The position numbers were made by a program, and so were the translations under genes. The notes below the pieces were generated by a model. It did not search any database and was not told the origin of the DNA. It was given only the letters and a program-made list of their open reading frames with translations. A DNA stretch of 64,000 bases from Shimia sp047124445 (GTDB taxonomy: Bacteria > Pseudomonadota > Alphaproteobacteria > Rhodobacterales > Rhodobacteraceae). The stretch lies in contig NZ_CP138921.1 in assembly GCF_047124445.1 (NCBI RefSeq), positions 3,844,001 through 3,908,000 on the forward strand, read 5' to 3'. Shown here one piece after another: positions 34,708 through 42,457 of the stretch (positions are counted from its first letter, which is position 1; every line of letters begins with the position of its first letter).

Positions 34708-34998
34708 TTACGCGCCCCAGATGGCGGTCACGATGGTCGGCGCAGCCGCAATGCCCGCAATGGCCACCAGCACCCAGAGGGCCTGGCGGAAATCCAGAAT
34801 GCCGAAGAGCCAGGAGAGGAACACACCGATCAAGGCCAAGGTGCCGATGACAATGCCCAGGGGGCCGGTGATCGTGTCGACGATGCCTTGCAGAAGGTTC
34901 TGCACCGGCGAGAGGTCGATGCTCTGCGCCAAGGCGGGATTGGCAATCATCAAGCTGGCCAGAGCCAGCGACAGGATCGTGCGGAATTGTATGTGCAT
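34708..34998 (-). CDS. virB2: Major pilin VirB2
   Basis: A 96-residue prepilin. A signal peptide (residues 1-24, ending NPALAQS) is followed by two hydrophobic helices (GPLGIVIGTLALIGVFLSWL and ALWVLVAIAGIAAAPTIVTA) joined by a short polar loop (GILDFRQ), the typical VirB2/TrbC layout. It starts at the last base of the VirB1-like stop codon region (1-bp overlap). Confidence 0.93.
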   Translation of the reverse strand: MHIQFRTILSLALASLMIANPALAQSIDLSPVQNLLQGIVDTITGPLGIVIGTLALIGVFLSWLFGILDFRQALWVLVAIAGIAAAPTIVTAIWGA

Positions 34999-35711
34999 CA
35001 GGAGGCTCCAGTCAGTCGGTCACGCACGCCCATGACGCGGCGCACATGATTTTGGGTTTCTTGGTAGGGAGGGATGCCGCCATAGCGCGCCACAGCGTCT
35101 GGTCCCGCGTTATAGGCAGCGAGCGCGAGTTCGGGCGTGCCGAACTGCGCTAGCATCATCAGAAGGTAGCGAGCAGAGCCGTCGAGGTTGGCCTGCCAGT
35201 CATGCGGATCCACGCCGAGCTGCGCAGCTGTTGCGGGCATCAACTGACCGAGGCCGATCGCGCCTGCGGAACTGCGCGCATTCGGGCGATAGGCGCTTTC
35301 AATCTCAATATTGGCTTGGAAGAGGGCCCGCCACTCCGTCACCGACAGACCTGCGCGCCGCAGTGCAGGGTGCCCGCCATAACGATGCGCGGTGCTTTCA
35401 ATGGCTGCGAGGATGTCGGGACGGGGAACTGCGCGGGCAGGTGCAGGAGGCGGAGCTTCAGGTTCAAGCGCTGTAAAAACGATCAGCTCTGGCGGGTTGG
35501 CACCAATTCCGTCGACGTAGCTTTGTGCAAAACCTGATTGGGGAGCTTTGGTTTCCAGCTGCCCATCGGCCCGCATGGAAAGAACGAAGCCTTCAGAATA
35601 GGCGGGTGCTGCAAGGAATGCCGCAAGGACAGCAAGTGGCTTAGCCCGCGTCGTCCAGCTTGTGAGAGGCGATCTTGCCTTCGAGCATGGGGATCGAGAC
35701 GATCGAAACAC
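34998..35711 (-). CDS. virB1: Lytic transglycosylase VirB1, first of two in the operon
   Basis: A secreted transglycosylase of about 237 residues. The SLT domain is clear: the catalytic Glu in FQANIEIESAYRPNARSS, GLGQLMPATAAQLG, and LAAYNAGPDAVARYGG. The start is uncertain. The signal-peptide-like segment KPLAVLAAFLAAPAYSEG lies just after the neighbour's stop; there is no ATG before it, so I use GTG at 35711 (TTG at 35714 also fits). It overlaps the preceding gene by about 70 bp, which is unusually large. Confidence 0.85.
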   Translation of the reverse strand: MFRSSRSPCSKARSPLTSWTTRAKPLAVLAAFLAAPAYSEGFVLSMRADGQLETKAPQSGFAQSYVDGIGANPPELIVFTALEPEAPPPAPARAVPRPDILAAIESTAHRYGGHPALRRAGLSVTEWRALFQANIEIESAYRPNARSSAGAIGLGQLMPATAAQLGVDPHDWQANLDGSARYLLMMLAQFGTPELALAAYNAGPDAVARYGGIPPYQETQNHVRRVMGVRDRLTGAS

Positions 35712-35994
35712 CAAGCCCGGCGAGGAAGCTGGATAAGCCGTTGATTGTCTTGAACTCTCGGGCCGCCATGTTGTTACGCGCGGTGACGAGCAGGCGACGC
35801 GTCTCGCCATCTGGCGAGACGCAATGCACGGTCCAAACTCCGGACCACTGAGCACCTGTACGTTTGGGCGTAACCCGGCACACAACATCCGCCGAATGAC
35901 CCTCGGCAAGTAGTGTGCGCAGCCCGTCTTCACTGACAACATTAGGGGCGTCTTGCATCAAATTCATAGGATCGAGCCTTGCAGAATTGTGCAT
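35641..35994 (-). CDS. Conserved-looking small protein at the head of the virB operon
   Basis: A 117-residue cytoplasmic protein (RLLVTARNNMAAREFKTIN, then GLSSFLAGLGVSIVSIPMLEG). No family is recognised. It is the first gene of the minus-strand T4SS operon. ATG at 35994 or ATG at 35967 could be the start; the latter has AAGG nine bases upstream. The KTINGLSSFLAGLGVSI segment suggests a regulatory or DNA-binding role, but that is a guess. It overlaps the VirB1-like gene. Confidence 0.7.
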   Translation of the reverse strand: MHNSARLDPMNLMQDAPNVVSEDGLRTLLAEGHSADVVCRVTPKRTGAQWSGVWTVHCVSPDGETRRLLVTARNNMAAREFKTINGLSSFLAGLGVSIVSIPMLEGKIASHKLDDAG

Positions 35995-36000
35995 TGGCCC

Positions 36001-36021
36001 GGCAGTCCCTCATGGACTGCC
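36001..36021. promoter_or_regulatory. Perfect hairpin in the virB leader
   Basis: GGCAGTCC-CTCAT-GGACTGCC: 8-bp perfect arms, 5-base loop, 7 bp upstream of the first ATG of the secretion operon. No T run on either strand. It could be an attenuator, an mRNA-stabilising stem or an operator near the divergent start at 36131. Confidence 0.55.
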
Positions 36022-36029
36022 GAACCGAT

Positions 36030-36073
36030 ACAATATTATAACTTTGCAATCAATAGGTGCAATTTGCGTTATT
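36030..36073. promoter_or_regulatory. AT-rich control element shared with the mob operon, between divergent transfer genes
   Basis: Bases 36031-36054 (CAATATTATAACTTTGCAA plus TCAAT) match 10850-10871 before mobC almost base for base with one small indel. Bases 36049-36073 (ATCAATAGGTGCAAT, then TTGCGTTATT) match 51046-51068 with one extra G. It lies between the virB operon and the divergent secreted-protein gene at 36131. Probably a shared promoter/operator of the transfer genes. Confidence 0.6.
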
Positions 36074-36130
36074 GCGCCCGTCATGCGTTGAAACAAATTT
36101 ACTGCAACGGAGTGGCTGAGCCAAGATAAT

Positions 36131-36418
36131 ATGGCGCTTTTGAAACAAACATGGGCGGTTATGGTCGTTCTGAGCTGGGGTTCTGCCGCGATCGCGGGCA
36201 GTTGCCTGCCGCCTGCGCCGCCTTGGATGCCGACCAATGCCGACGACGTGCGGGACTATGCGGACCTGTTGAGGCGCGATGCAGAGACGTATTTTGCCGA
36301 TGTTGAGCGGTACTTCCGCTGCCTTGACCAGCAGCGGCGAGAGGTCTTCGACCAAGCGCGCGTGGCCAGCGAAGACTACGCGCGCGTTTTGGAGCTTCTG
36401 GAAGGTGAGAGCAGATGA
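36131..36418 (+). CDS. Small secreted protein divergent from the virB operon
   Basis: A 95-residue protein with a signal peptide (MALLKQTWAVMVVLSWGSAA, ~residues 1-22), then a cysteine and proline-rich SCLPPAPPWMP and a helical, charged remainder (EVFDQARVASEDYARVLEL). No family is recognised; such proteins often accompany conjugative secretion operons. The promoter region upstream carries elements shared with other transfer operons. Its stop overlaps an ATG at 36415 (ATGA), but the frame that follows does not look like coding. Confidence 0.7.
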   Translation: MALLKQTWAVMVVLSWGSAAIAGSCLPPAPPWMPTNADDVRDYADLLRRDAETYFADVERYFRCLDQQRREVFDQARVASEDYARVLELLEGESR

Positions 36419-36805
36419 CGCCTGTCATCAAGAGGAGAAAGCAGCCGTTCAACAACGATGCGACGAAGGTCTCCAACGCGGACAATCCCGACATTGATGT
36501 TCAGCCATGTTGCTGGCGCAGCATACATTCGCTCTTGCAGCACGGCCATCGCTGCGTTTCGGCTCAAGCCGCCAGAGTAGACATTCAAAATTGGTCAAGC
36601 CCAAAGAATCTGTTCCACTGCCGCATGATGGAGGTGAGCCCGTAGTTCCGAGCGCTGTGCCTTGCTCGAACTACCGCTAAGCGTCGCCTCCTCAGGCTAT
36701 ACGATAGCCATCCATGCTGAGATCTTTCGCAGAAAACTTCTGACACAATGACAGCGCAACTTCGGCGAGGGTATCAATCAACTGCTTTTGAATTGGTCGG
36801 ATACG
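36419..36805. other. Gene-poor stretch between the secretion region and the catabolic cluster
   Basis: No convincing gene. A frame coupled to the previous stop (36415-36645) is short and low-complexity, and an opposite frame (36376-36588) has no recognisable domain. A 29-codon frame on the minus strand (about 36692-36780) just beyond the DUF1989 stop (IDTLAEVALSLCQKF) has plausible residue use but no family. This is the likely left edge of the cargo insertion: the transfer genes stop here and the metabolic genes begin. Confidence 0.55.
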
Positions 36806-37576
36806 TCAGGTGTCCGCGACGTAGAACTTCAGAATGTCTGGCGCGACATCCACGCCGTTGACTGGCGTGACGTCTTGAGGGCAGGCGGACATGACGGCGA
36901 TGACGTCCATATCGGCGCGGAAGGTCATTTGGTCATCCGGTTTTGACACGGGTGCGACGAAACTTGTGCTGCCGTCGGCTTGCACAGGGACGTTCATCCA
37001 AAGATTGAAAGGGGCGGGAACAGCTGGCGCTTTGAGGCCAATGGCCATCAGCGCCATCCGCAGATTATCAGCGCAATTGTCGTGGTATTCCGTGCAGCCC
37101 AATTGCTGGTACCGGGCATGATCGCAGCAGGCGATTATCGTGTCATGCACACCATCGGATGTGTCTTCCATGATTGTCATCAATGTGCGACGCAAGTTGG
37201 AGGTCACACCGTCACCTACTTTGGGGAAAATCGAGCCTAAGGCTGTGTGCAAATGCTCCATCGACGAATACTCACCCACATCATCTGCTGCAAAAATCCA
37301 GAAATCGCAGACTTGATGGCCGCTGGGGTTTATCACGGTTAGCTGTTGACCTGCGCCGACGCGCACCGCCACGCCGCATCGCGCGTCGATCGCGTAGGTG
37401 TGGTTCATTCTGGGTGTGCCGTCAGCGGAAACGGCAATCTCAAGACTGCGGTTGGTACCATCGGGCCGGGAGGGGTCGAACGAGGCCATGGGCACGGGCT
37501 TTCGTGGATTATGTCTGGGTAGTTGCATTGTTTGGCGAGGGGCCATTCGCAAAAGATCATAGACAGTTCTCGGCAT
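36806..37576 (-). CDS. DUF1989 urea-carboxylase-associated family protein
   Basis: A protein of up to 256 residues with the DUF1989 core: AIDARCGVAVRVGAGQQLTV, HQVCDFWIF, a TSNLRRTLMTIMEDTSDGVHD segment in the middle (shown here in part), IIACCDHARYQQLGC and MSACPQDVTPVNG. Known: the family is encoded next to urea carboxylase or urea-amidolyase genes, with a metal-binding fold of uncertain chemistry. Start uncertain: ATG at 37576 is used because the preceding segment reads as coding; 37489 and 37408 are alternatives. It is divergent from the BtpA-family gene, with a 21-bp palindrome at 37684-37704 between them. Here it sits with creatinase and deaminase genes. Confidence 0.8.
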   Translation of the reverse strand: MPRTVYDLLRMAPRQTMQLPRHNPRKPVPMASFDPSRPDGTNRSLEIAVSADGTPRMNHTYAIDARCGVAVRVGAGQQLTVINPSGHQVCDFWIFAADDVGEYSSMEHLHTALGSIFPKVGDGVTSNLRRTLMTIMEDTSDGVHDTIIACCDHARYQQLGCTEYHDNCADNLRMALMAIGLKAPAVPAPFNLWMNVPVQADGSTSFVAPVSKPDDQMTFRADMDVIAVMSACPQDVTPVNGVDVAPDILKFYVADT

Positions 37577-37683
37577 ATTGGAATGAAGCTTACGTGCTTC
37601 TCGTCGGAGACGTGCCGAAGATCGGCTCCGCTTCGACATCGGCTGGTTTTGCAAAGAACCGCAGGCGTTCTCATCGGGATGCA

Positions 37684-37704
37684 TTCATTTCCAAACTAAA
37701 TGAA
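37684..37704. promoter_or_regulatory. 21-bp palindrome in the divergent promoter region of the catabolic cluster
   Basis: TTCATTT-CCAAACT-AAATGAA: 7-bp perfect arms with a 7-base spacer, containing a T-N11-A type core as bound by LysR regulators. It lies 77 bp before the BtpA start and 108 bp before the assigned DUF1989 start. The LysR gene at 40215 is the obvious candidate to bind it. Confidence 0.6.
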
Positions 37705-37780
37705 CGAATAAGCATAATAAATTTTCTAAATTCCATTGCCAATGCTAGCGTCGTCGCGACAACCGAGATTGAGAGTTGAG

Positions 37781-38518
37781 ATGGATCGAAACGACTTCAA
37801 GAAGGCCTTTGGCGCAACTGGTCCAGTCATTCTTCCTGTGATTCATGTGCTTGACAGCGAACAGGCTGAGCGGAACATCAAAGCAGCCATATCTGGCGGT
37901 TGCCCGGGCGTTTTTCTGATCAACCATGACTTCGAGAAGGAGAAGCTGGTCCCTATCATCAAGGAGATGCGGCAGGCTTTCCCGAACATTTGGCTCGGGG
38001 TGAATTTTCTGGCGGTCACCGGCAAGTTTGCCTTTCCAATTCTGGGAGAGTTGCAGGCTGAGGGGTGCAAGATCGATGGCTACTGGGCCGATGACGCACG
38101 CATGGATGAGCGCCGTGCGGAAGATGATCAGCCCGAAGCAGATGAGATCGCGACCATCCGCAAAGCAAGCGGTTGGACCGGGCTTTATATCGGCGGCACC
38201 GCATTCAAGAAGCAGCGCGACGTCAATCCCGCGCAGTATGGAAAAAGTGCTCGCATCGCGACGCATTACATGGACGTCGTTGTGACCTCTGGCGTGGCGA
38301 CTGGCCATGCGGCCGATGTTGGCAAGATCGACACATTCCGCGAGCATTGCGGCGACACGGCACTTGGCCTTGCATCTGGCATTACGCCTGAAAACGCAGC
38401 GCAATACGCAGATGCAGTTGATCTTTTCATGGTCGCCACGGGCATCAACCATGACGGCGATTTCTACAATATCGATCCTGAGCGCCTGAAGCGGCTCATG
38501 GATCTCACACAGACATAA
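37781..38518 (+). CDS. BtpA/SgcQ family TIM-barrel protein
   Basis: A 245-residue protein of the BtpA family (GPVILPVIHVL, GVFLINHDFE, WTGLYIGGTAFKKQR, TSGVATGHAADVGKID, ASGITPENAAQYADAVDLF), named after a photosystem I biogenesis factor; the fold is a phosphate-binding TIM barrel and bacterial relatives sit with nucleoside or sugar catabolic genes. Position just upstream of a phosphoribosyltransferase and a PRPP synthetase suggests a role on a ribosyl phosphate, which I infer, not see. Twelve bases separate it from the next gene. Confidence 0.82.
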   Translation: MDRNDFKKAFGATGPVILPVIHVLDSEQAERNIKAAISGGCPGVFLINHDFEKEKLVPIIKEMRQAFPNIWLGVNFLAVTGKFAFPILGELQAEGCKIDGYWADDARMDERRAEDDQPEADEIATIRKASGWTGLYIGGTAFKKQRDVNPAQYGKSARIATHYMDVVVTSGVATGHAADVGKIDTFREHCGDTALGLASGITPENAAQYADAVDLFMVATGINHDGDFYNIDPERLKRLMDLTQT

Positions 38519-38530
38519 GGGAGAGTAAAG

Positions 38531-39151
38531 ATGGCTCAAGACAAAGGACCCAGAGACGATCGTTGGTACTTCTCGCTGATGGCGCCGAACACCAAAGGCG
38601 ACAAGTTTGCATGGCTCGACCCGACCTCAATCTACATCAATGGCACGGCGTACCACGACCTGCTGGACGACCTTGTGGCCGACCTTGATGCGGATGAGAT
38701 TGACGTGATCGCAGGCCTCGACGCGATGGGCTTTGTTCTGGCAGCGGGCATTGCGGCCCGCATCGGGAAGGGCTTTCTGCCCATTCGCAAACCCGGAAAG
38801 CTTTGCGTGGACACTGATAGCGCGTCAATGACCAATTACTCTGGCCAGACCCAGTCGATGGAAATGCGCACGCCCGCCTTTGCACCGGGAACGCGGGTGT
38901 TGCTGGTCGATCAGTGGGTCGAAACGGGCGGCACGATGCATGGTGCGGTCCAGCTGGTTGAACAGCAAAAGGGCACGGTTGCGGGCATGGTGGCGATTGT
39001 CATGGAAGAGAATGACAACACGAATTCCTACCGGCAAAAGTACAAGGTCGTCACGGCAATCCAGCCCGGCACCGAATGGCAGCGCCAGGCAAACGCGCAA
39101 TATCTCGAAAGCTTCAAGACTTACAAACCCGAGATGGCGTTCCCAGTTTAG
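38531..39151 (+). CDS. Phosphoribosyltransferase (adenine PRT-like)
   Basis: A 206-residue type I phosphoribosyltransferase. The PRPP-binding motif is VLLVDQWVETGGTMHGAV near residues 122-139, preceded by IAGLDAMGFVLAAGIAARIG, which matches the flexible-loop side of APRT-type enzymes. It would attach ribose 5-phosphate from PRPP to a nucleobase or similar nitrogen ring. The start has GGGAGAG upstream. With the PRPP synthetase gene 51 bp downstream it forms a ribotide-forming unit; the base used is not known. Confidence 0.82.
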   Translation: MAQDKGPRDDRWYFSLMAPNTKGDKFAWLDPTSIYINGTAYHDLLDDLVADLDADEIDVIAGLDAMGFVLAAGIAARIGKGFLPIRKPGKLCVDTDSASMTNYSGQTQSMEMRTPAFAPGTRVLLVDQWVETGGTMHGAVQLVEQQKGTVAGMVAIVMEENDNTNSYRQKYKVVTAIQPGTEWQRQANAQYLESFKTYKPEMAFPV

Positions 39152-39202
39152 GGAACGTCTCCGGCGCACATTCAAAACACTCTACCAAGAGGGGCTCGAC
39201 AG

Positions 39203-40135
39203 ATGAAATTGATCTGTGGAAACAGTAACCGTCCGCTTGCCGAAGCGATTGCCGCGCATATGCGCGTCCCTCTGGCCGAATGCAACGTGCGTCGGTTTGC
39301 CGACGAAGAGGTCTTCGTTGAGATACAGGAAAATGTGCGGGGGGACGATGTCTATGTCATCCAATCCACGTCATATCCAGCAAACGACAACCTGATGGAA
39401 CTGCTCGTGCTCATCGATGCGCTCCGCCGCTCCTCTGCCGGGCGTATCACGGCTGTAGTCCCCTATTTCGGCTATGCGCGTCAGGATCGTAAGTCGGCAC
39501 CGCGCACACCAATCACGGCGAAGTTGGTCGCGAACATGATTACTCAGGCGGGGGCCCATCGGGTTCTCACCATGGACTTGCACGCGGGCCAAATCCAAGG
39601 GTTTTTCGACATTCCAACGGACAATCTCTACGCTGTACCGGAAATCGTCCGCGACATCGAAAAGCAGAAGGAACGCGACGATATAATGGTTGTTTCACCG
39701 GATGTGGGCGGAGTGGTGCGCGCCCGCGCACTGGCCAAACGCCTCGCGACCGGATTGGCGATCGTCGACAAGCGACGCGACAAACCCGGGTCTTCTGAGG
39801 TGATGAACATCATAGGGGACGTTTCGGGAAAGTCTTGCATGCTGGTCGATGACATCATCGACTCCGGCGGTACTCTCTGCAATGCCGCGACTGCCCTCTT
39901 GGAAAACGGGGCGGCTGAGGTTTCTGCGTACATCACGCATGGTGTCCTGTCCGGCAAGGCGGTTGACCGGATCAACGCATCCGATCTTTCCTCTTTGGTG
40001 ATCACAGATACGATTTGCGCAACCGAAGCCGTCACTGCGTCGCCCAAAATCCGCGAGATTTCAGTTGCCCCAATGTTTGCGAAGGCCATCACGCGCATCG
40101 CCAACGGGGAATCCGTCAGCATTCTCTTTGAGTGA
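39203..40135 (+). CDS. prs: Ribose-phosphate pyrophosphokinase
   Basis: A 310-residue PRPP synthetase, slightly shorter than the housekeeping enzyme. It has the [30 protein letters not shown] and [19 protein letters not shown] signatures and the PRPP loop [13 protein letters not shown]. It makes the PRPP needed by the phosphoribosyltransferase beside it. A second copy in a catabolic cluster, besides the expected essential chromosomal gene, suggests a high local demand for PRPP. The start follows GAGGGG. Confidence 0.94.
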   Translation: MKLICGNSNRPLAEAIAAHMRVPLAECNVRRFADEEVFVEIQENVRGDDVYVIQSTSYPANDNLMELLVLIDALRRSSAGRITAVVPYFGYARQDRKSAPRTPITAKLVANMITQAGAHRVLTMDLHAGQIQGFFDIPTDNLYAVPEIVRDIEKQKERDDIMVVSPDVGGVVRARALAKRLATGLAIVDKRRDKPGSSEVMNIIGDVSGKSCMLVDDIIDSGGTLCNAATALLENGAAEVSAYITHGVLSGKAVDRINASDLSSLVITDTICATEAVTASPKIREISVAPMFAKAITRIANGESVSILFE

Positions 40136-40162
40136 GCCAGAGCCACAGCCATATCATATCAT

Positions 40163-40175
40163 ATCAAAACTTGAT
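40163..40175. promoter_or_regulatory. Palindrome before the LysR gene
   Basis: ATCAA-AAC-TTGAT, perfect 5-bp arms, preceded by three tandem ATATC units (40151-40165). It lies 40 bp before the LysR start and is a candidate LysR autoregulatory site (T-N11-A spacing). It is short and could be chance. Confidence 0.4.
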
Positions 40176-40214
40176 AGTTGTCCGGGCGGCATTTCCAGTG
40201 TTAATGCTCAGGGT

Positions 40215-41099
40215 ATGGGCGCGGTCAACCTTTCAACAGAGCTCCTAAGGGCATTTATCACTGTTATAGAAGTGGCAAGCTTTACGCGTGCGGCTGAAAT
40301 CCTCGGGCGAACGCAACCCGCCGTCAGCTTGCAGGTGAAGCGCTTGGAAGAAGCCGTTGGCTATTCTTTGATCGCGAGGAAAGGCAAGGAGATCTCTCTG
40401 ACAGAGCGAGGGGAAGCTCTGGCCATCTATGCGAGACAAATCCTGCGCTTGAACGATCTCGCGATGGCACAGTTCGAGCAAAGTGATCCTGCCTCAAAAC
40501 TGCGAGTCGGACTGCCTGTAGACTACGCCGTAAACACTCTGCAAGCTTGCCTGACAGATGTTGTCCGGCAGTTTCCTGATACGCAGATCGAAATCCGATG
40601 TGACCTGTCTAAGAACCTGCTCGCAGCGATGCGCAGCAATGAAATTGACATCGCAGTGGCGCTGTTTGATGGTGATGATCAACAGTTCTTGTTCCGCAAC
40701 TGGAAAGAGCAGCCGACGTGGGTTGGCGCCACTGGGTTCGAAATCCCGGAAAATACCGACATCCCCCTTGTTGCCCATCCGTTTGGCTGCGTGTACCGCG
40801 ACCGCATGACCGCTGCTTTGAAGCTAGCGGGTAGAAGTTGGCGTATTGCTTATTCAAGCCCCGGAATCGGCGGAGTTCAACGTGCGGTCCAAGATGGGCT
40901 TGGTTTATCCTGTCTGACTGCGCCGACTGTCCAAAGCGGTATGCGGAAATTCTCGGAACAGGACGGTCTACCGATACTGGCACCCTTGCACATTGGGCTT
41001 TTCGCGCGACAGGCTCAGTTGGGTCCGGGCGGGTACGCGGCTATGGATGCCATGATCAAAACGTTGGAAGTACATTCGTTGAGCACAATTGACGCATAA
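40215..41099 (+). CDS. LysR family transcriptional regulator
   Basis: A 294-residue regulator with the N-terminal winged helix-turn-helix (LRAFITVIEVASFTRAAEIL, then QPAVSLQVKRLEEAVG; ~residues 8-45) and a C-terminal effector-binding domain (LRVGLPVDYAVNTLQAC and after). It is on the same strand as the genes it lies among, and probably controls the cluster through the palindromes at 37684 and nearby sites, responding to the cluster's substrate or an intermediate. The start at 40215 fits the family N-terminus. Confidence 0.93.
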   Translation: MGAVNLSTELLRAFITVIEVASFTRAAEILGRTQPAVSLQVKRLEEAVGYSLIARKGKEISLTERGEALAIYARQILRLNDLAMAQFEQSDPASKLRVGLPVDYAVNTLQACLTDVVRQFPDTQIEIRCDLSKNLLAAMRSNEIDIAVALFDGDDQQFLFRNWKEQPTWVGATGFEIPENTDIPLVAHPFGCVYRDRMTAALKLAGRSWRIAYSSPGIGGVQRAVQDGLGLSCLTAPTVQSGMRKFSEQDGLPILAPLHIGLFARQAQLGPGGYAAMDAMIKTLEVHSLSTIDA

Positions 41100-41246
41100 G
41101 CGATTATTATGAGGGCATATCAACGATAAATTTCCCAAAATGCGCCTTTTGCCATAGCATTATCCTGAACTCCGACCGAGAACTTGAATTTAGCCGGAAA
41201 TCAAATGCTCTTTTGCTGCGAAAGAGCGTCCAATTGGGAGACAAAA

Positions 41247-42386
41247 ATGTACAGACCAACTGTAACCTCATCGCTCTTTGGCATGAGCCGCCGTCAGCTT
41301 ATTAAAGCAGGTGGCGCAGCCGTTTTGACCACACCTTTTGTCAGCCGCGCTTGGGCCGCAACGACTGAAATCAATATGCTGGCCTGGTATGGTCATGGCG
41401 AGCCTGACGTCGTTGCAGAGTACGAAGCAGCAAACAACGTGAAGTTCGTGCCAAAGTACTACGCTGGTGGCGACAACATGCTGGCTTTGATCGCGCAATC
41501 GCCGCCGGGCACATACGATCTGATCCTGTCGGACGCCGAGTTCGTGCAGCAGCTGAACGCGGCCGGCTACATCGAAGAAATGAACCCTGCCGATTATCCG
41601 CTGGATGATATGCTGCATGAAGACTTCACGAAGTTCCCCGGCCACTGGGCAGACGGCAAAATGTACTCGATGATGTTGCGCGGCGGCCATCTGGGCGTGT
41701 CTTACAACAAAAATTCCGTCACCGAAGAAGAAGCGCAAAGCTATTCCTGCTTCTGGAAACCTGAACTTGAAGGCAAGGTTGGCCATTTCGACTGGCATCT
41801 GCCGAACCTTGGCATGATGAGCCTTTACGATGGAAACGGAGAAGGCCTTTGGGACTTGAGCGACGACCAATGGGCGAAAGTTCAGGAAACGACAATGAGC
41901 CTGCGCAAGCAGGTCGGTGGATTCTTCGACTATGGCGGCACGTTCAACGGTCTGAAGAACGGTGAGATGCAGGCCATGTGCGGAATCGGCGACTGGATCA
42001 CGGGCGTTCTCGAAAAAGACGGTGCACCGGTCGCATCCGTGATCCCGAAAGAAGGTGGCATTCAGTTCACTGAAAGCTATTCCATCGGCAAAGGCAGCGA
42101 AAAAGCTGAAGAAGCCAAAAAGTTTATCCAGTACATGATGTCTCCTGCTGGTCAGGTGAAATCTGCACAGATGGCGGCGTACCCTGGCTTCTGCGTGACC
42201 AAAGCGGGTCGTGCTGCGTTGATCGAGGCGGACATGGCAGAGGCCAAGCGCTCGCACCAGATCGACGGTGATCCCCAGGACCCGATCACTCTTATCAAGG
42301 AAGGTCGGATCCACTACCGCGACATCCCCCGGCAGCAGTCGCTGGAGGACTGGAACGACTTCTGGTCCGAATACAAGAGCGCCTGA
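41247..42386 (+). CDS. ABC importer substrate-binding protein (polyamine/PotD-like), Tat-exported
   Basis: A 379-residue periplasmic binding protein of the extracellular solute-binding family 1 type, resembling spermidine/putrescine receptors (WYGHGEPDVVAEYEAANN, then LAQSPPGTYDLIL-type segment as IAQSPPGTYDLILSDAEF). The leader MSRRQLIKAGGAAVLT carries a twin-arginine-like SRRQLIK motif, so it may be Tat-exported and folded before export. The start at 41247 follows GGGAG by seven bases. It brings the substrate of the cluster to the permeases downstream. Confidence 0.9.
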   Translation: MYRPTVTSSLFGMSRRQLIKAGGAAVLTTPFVSRAWAATTEINMLAWYGHGEPDVVAEYEAANNVKFVPKYYAGGDNMLALIAQSPPGTYDLILSDAEFVQQLNAAGYIEEMNPADYPLDDMLHEDFTKFPGHWADGKMYSMMLRGGHLGVSYNKNSVTEEEAQSYSCFWKPELEGKVGHFDWHLPNLGMMSLYDGNGEGLWDLSDDQWAKVQETTMSLRKQVGGFFDYGGTFNGLKNGEMQAMCGIGDWITGVLEKDGAPVASVIPKEGGIQFTESYSIGKGSEKAEEAKKFIQYMMSPAGQVKSAQMAAYPGFCVTKAGRAALIEADMAEAKRSHQIDGDPQDPITLIKEGRIHYRDIPRQQSLEDWNDFWSEYKSA

Positions 42387-42457
42387 TCCGCGCCGCAAAG
42401 AACATAGAAACGGGCGGCCGACGGGGCGCCCCTTTTCAACATAGATTCGAAAGCCCC

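Noticed and set aside
36376..36588. A 70-codon minus-strand frame with a TTG-type start next to the secreted protein gene.
   Set aside because: No domain, no ribosome site worth the name and overlap with the end of the plus-strand gene; perhaps a decayed fragment, not claimed as a gene.
36415..36645. A frame starting in the ATGA overlap after the secreted-protein gene.
   Set aside because: The residue composition beyond the first 15 codons does not look like a protein; likely a gene cut by the cargo insertion or a chance frame.
40151..40165. Three tandem ATATC units before the LysR gene as a phase-variable repeat.
   Set aside because: Too few and too short to call a functional tandem repeat.
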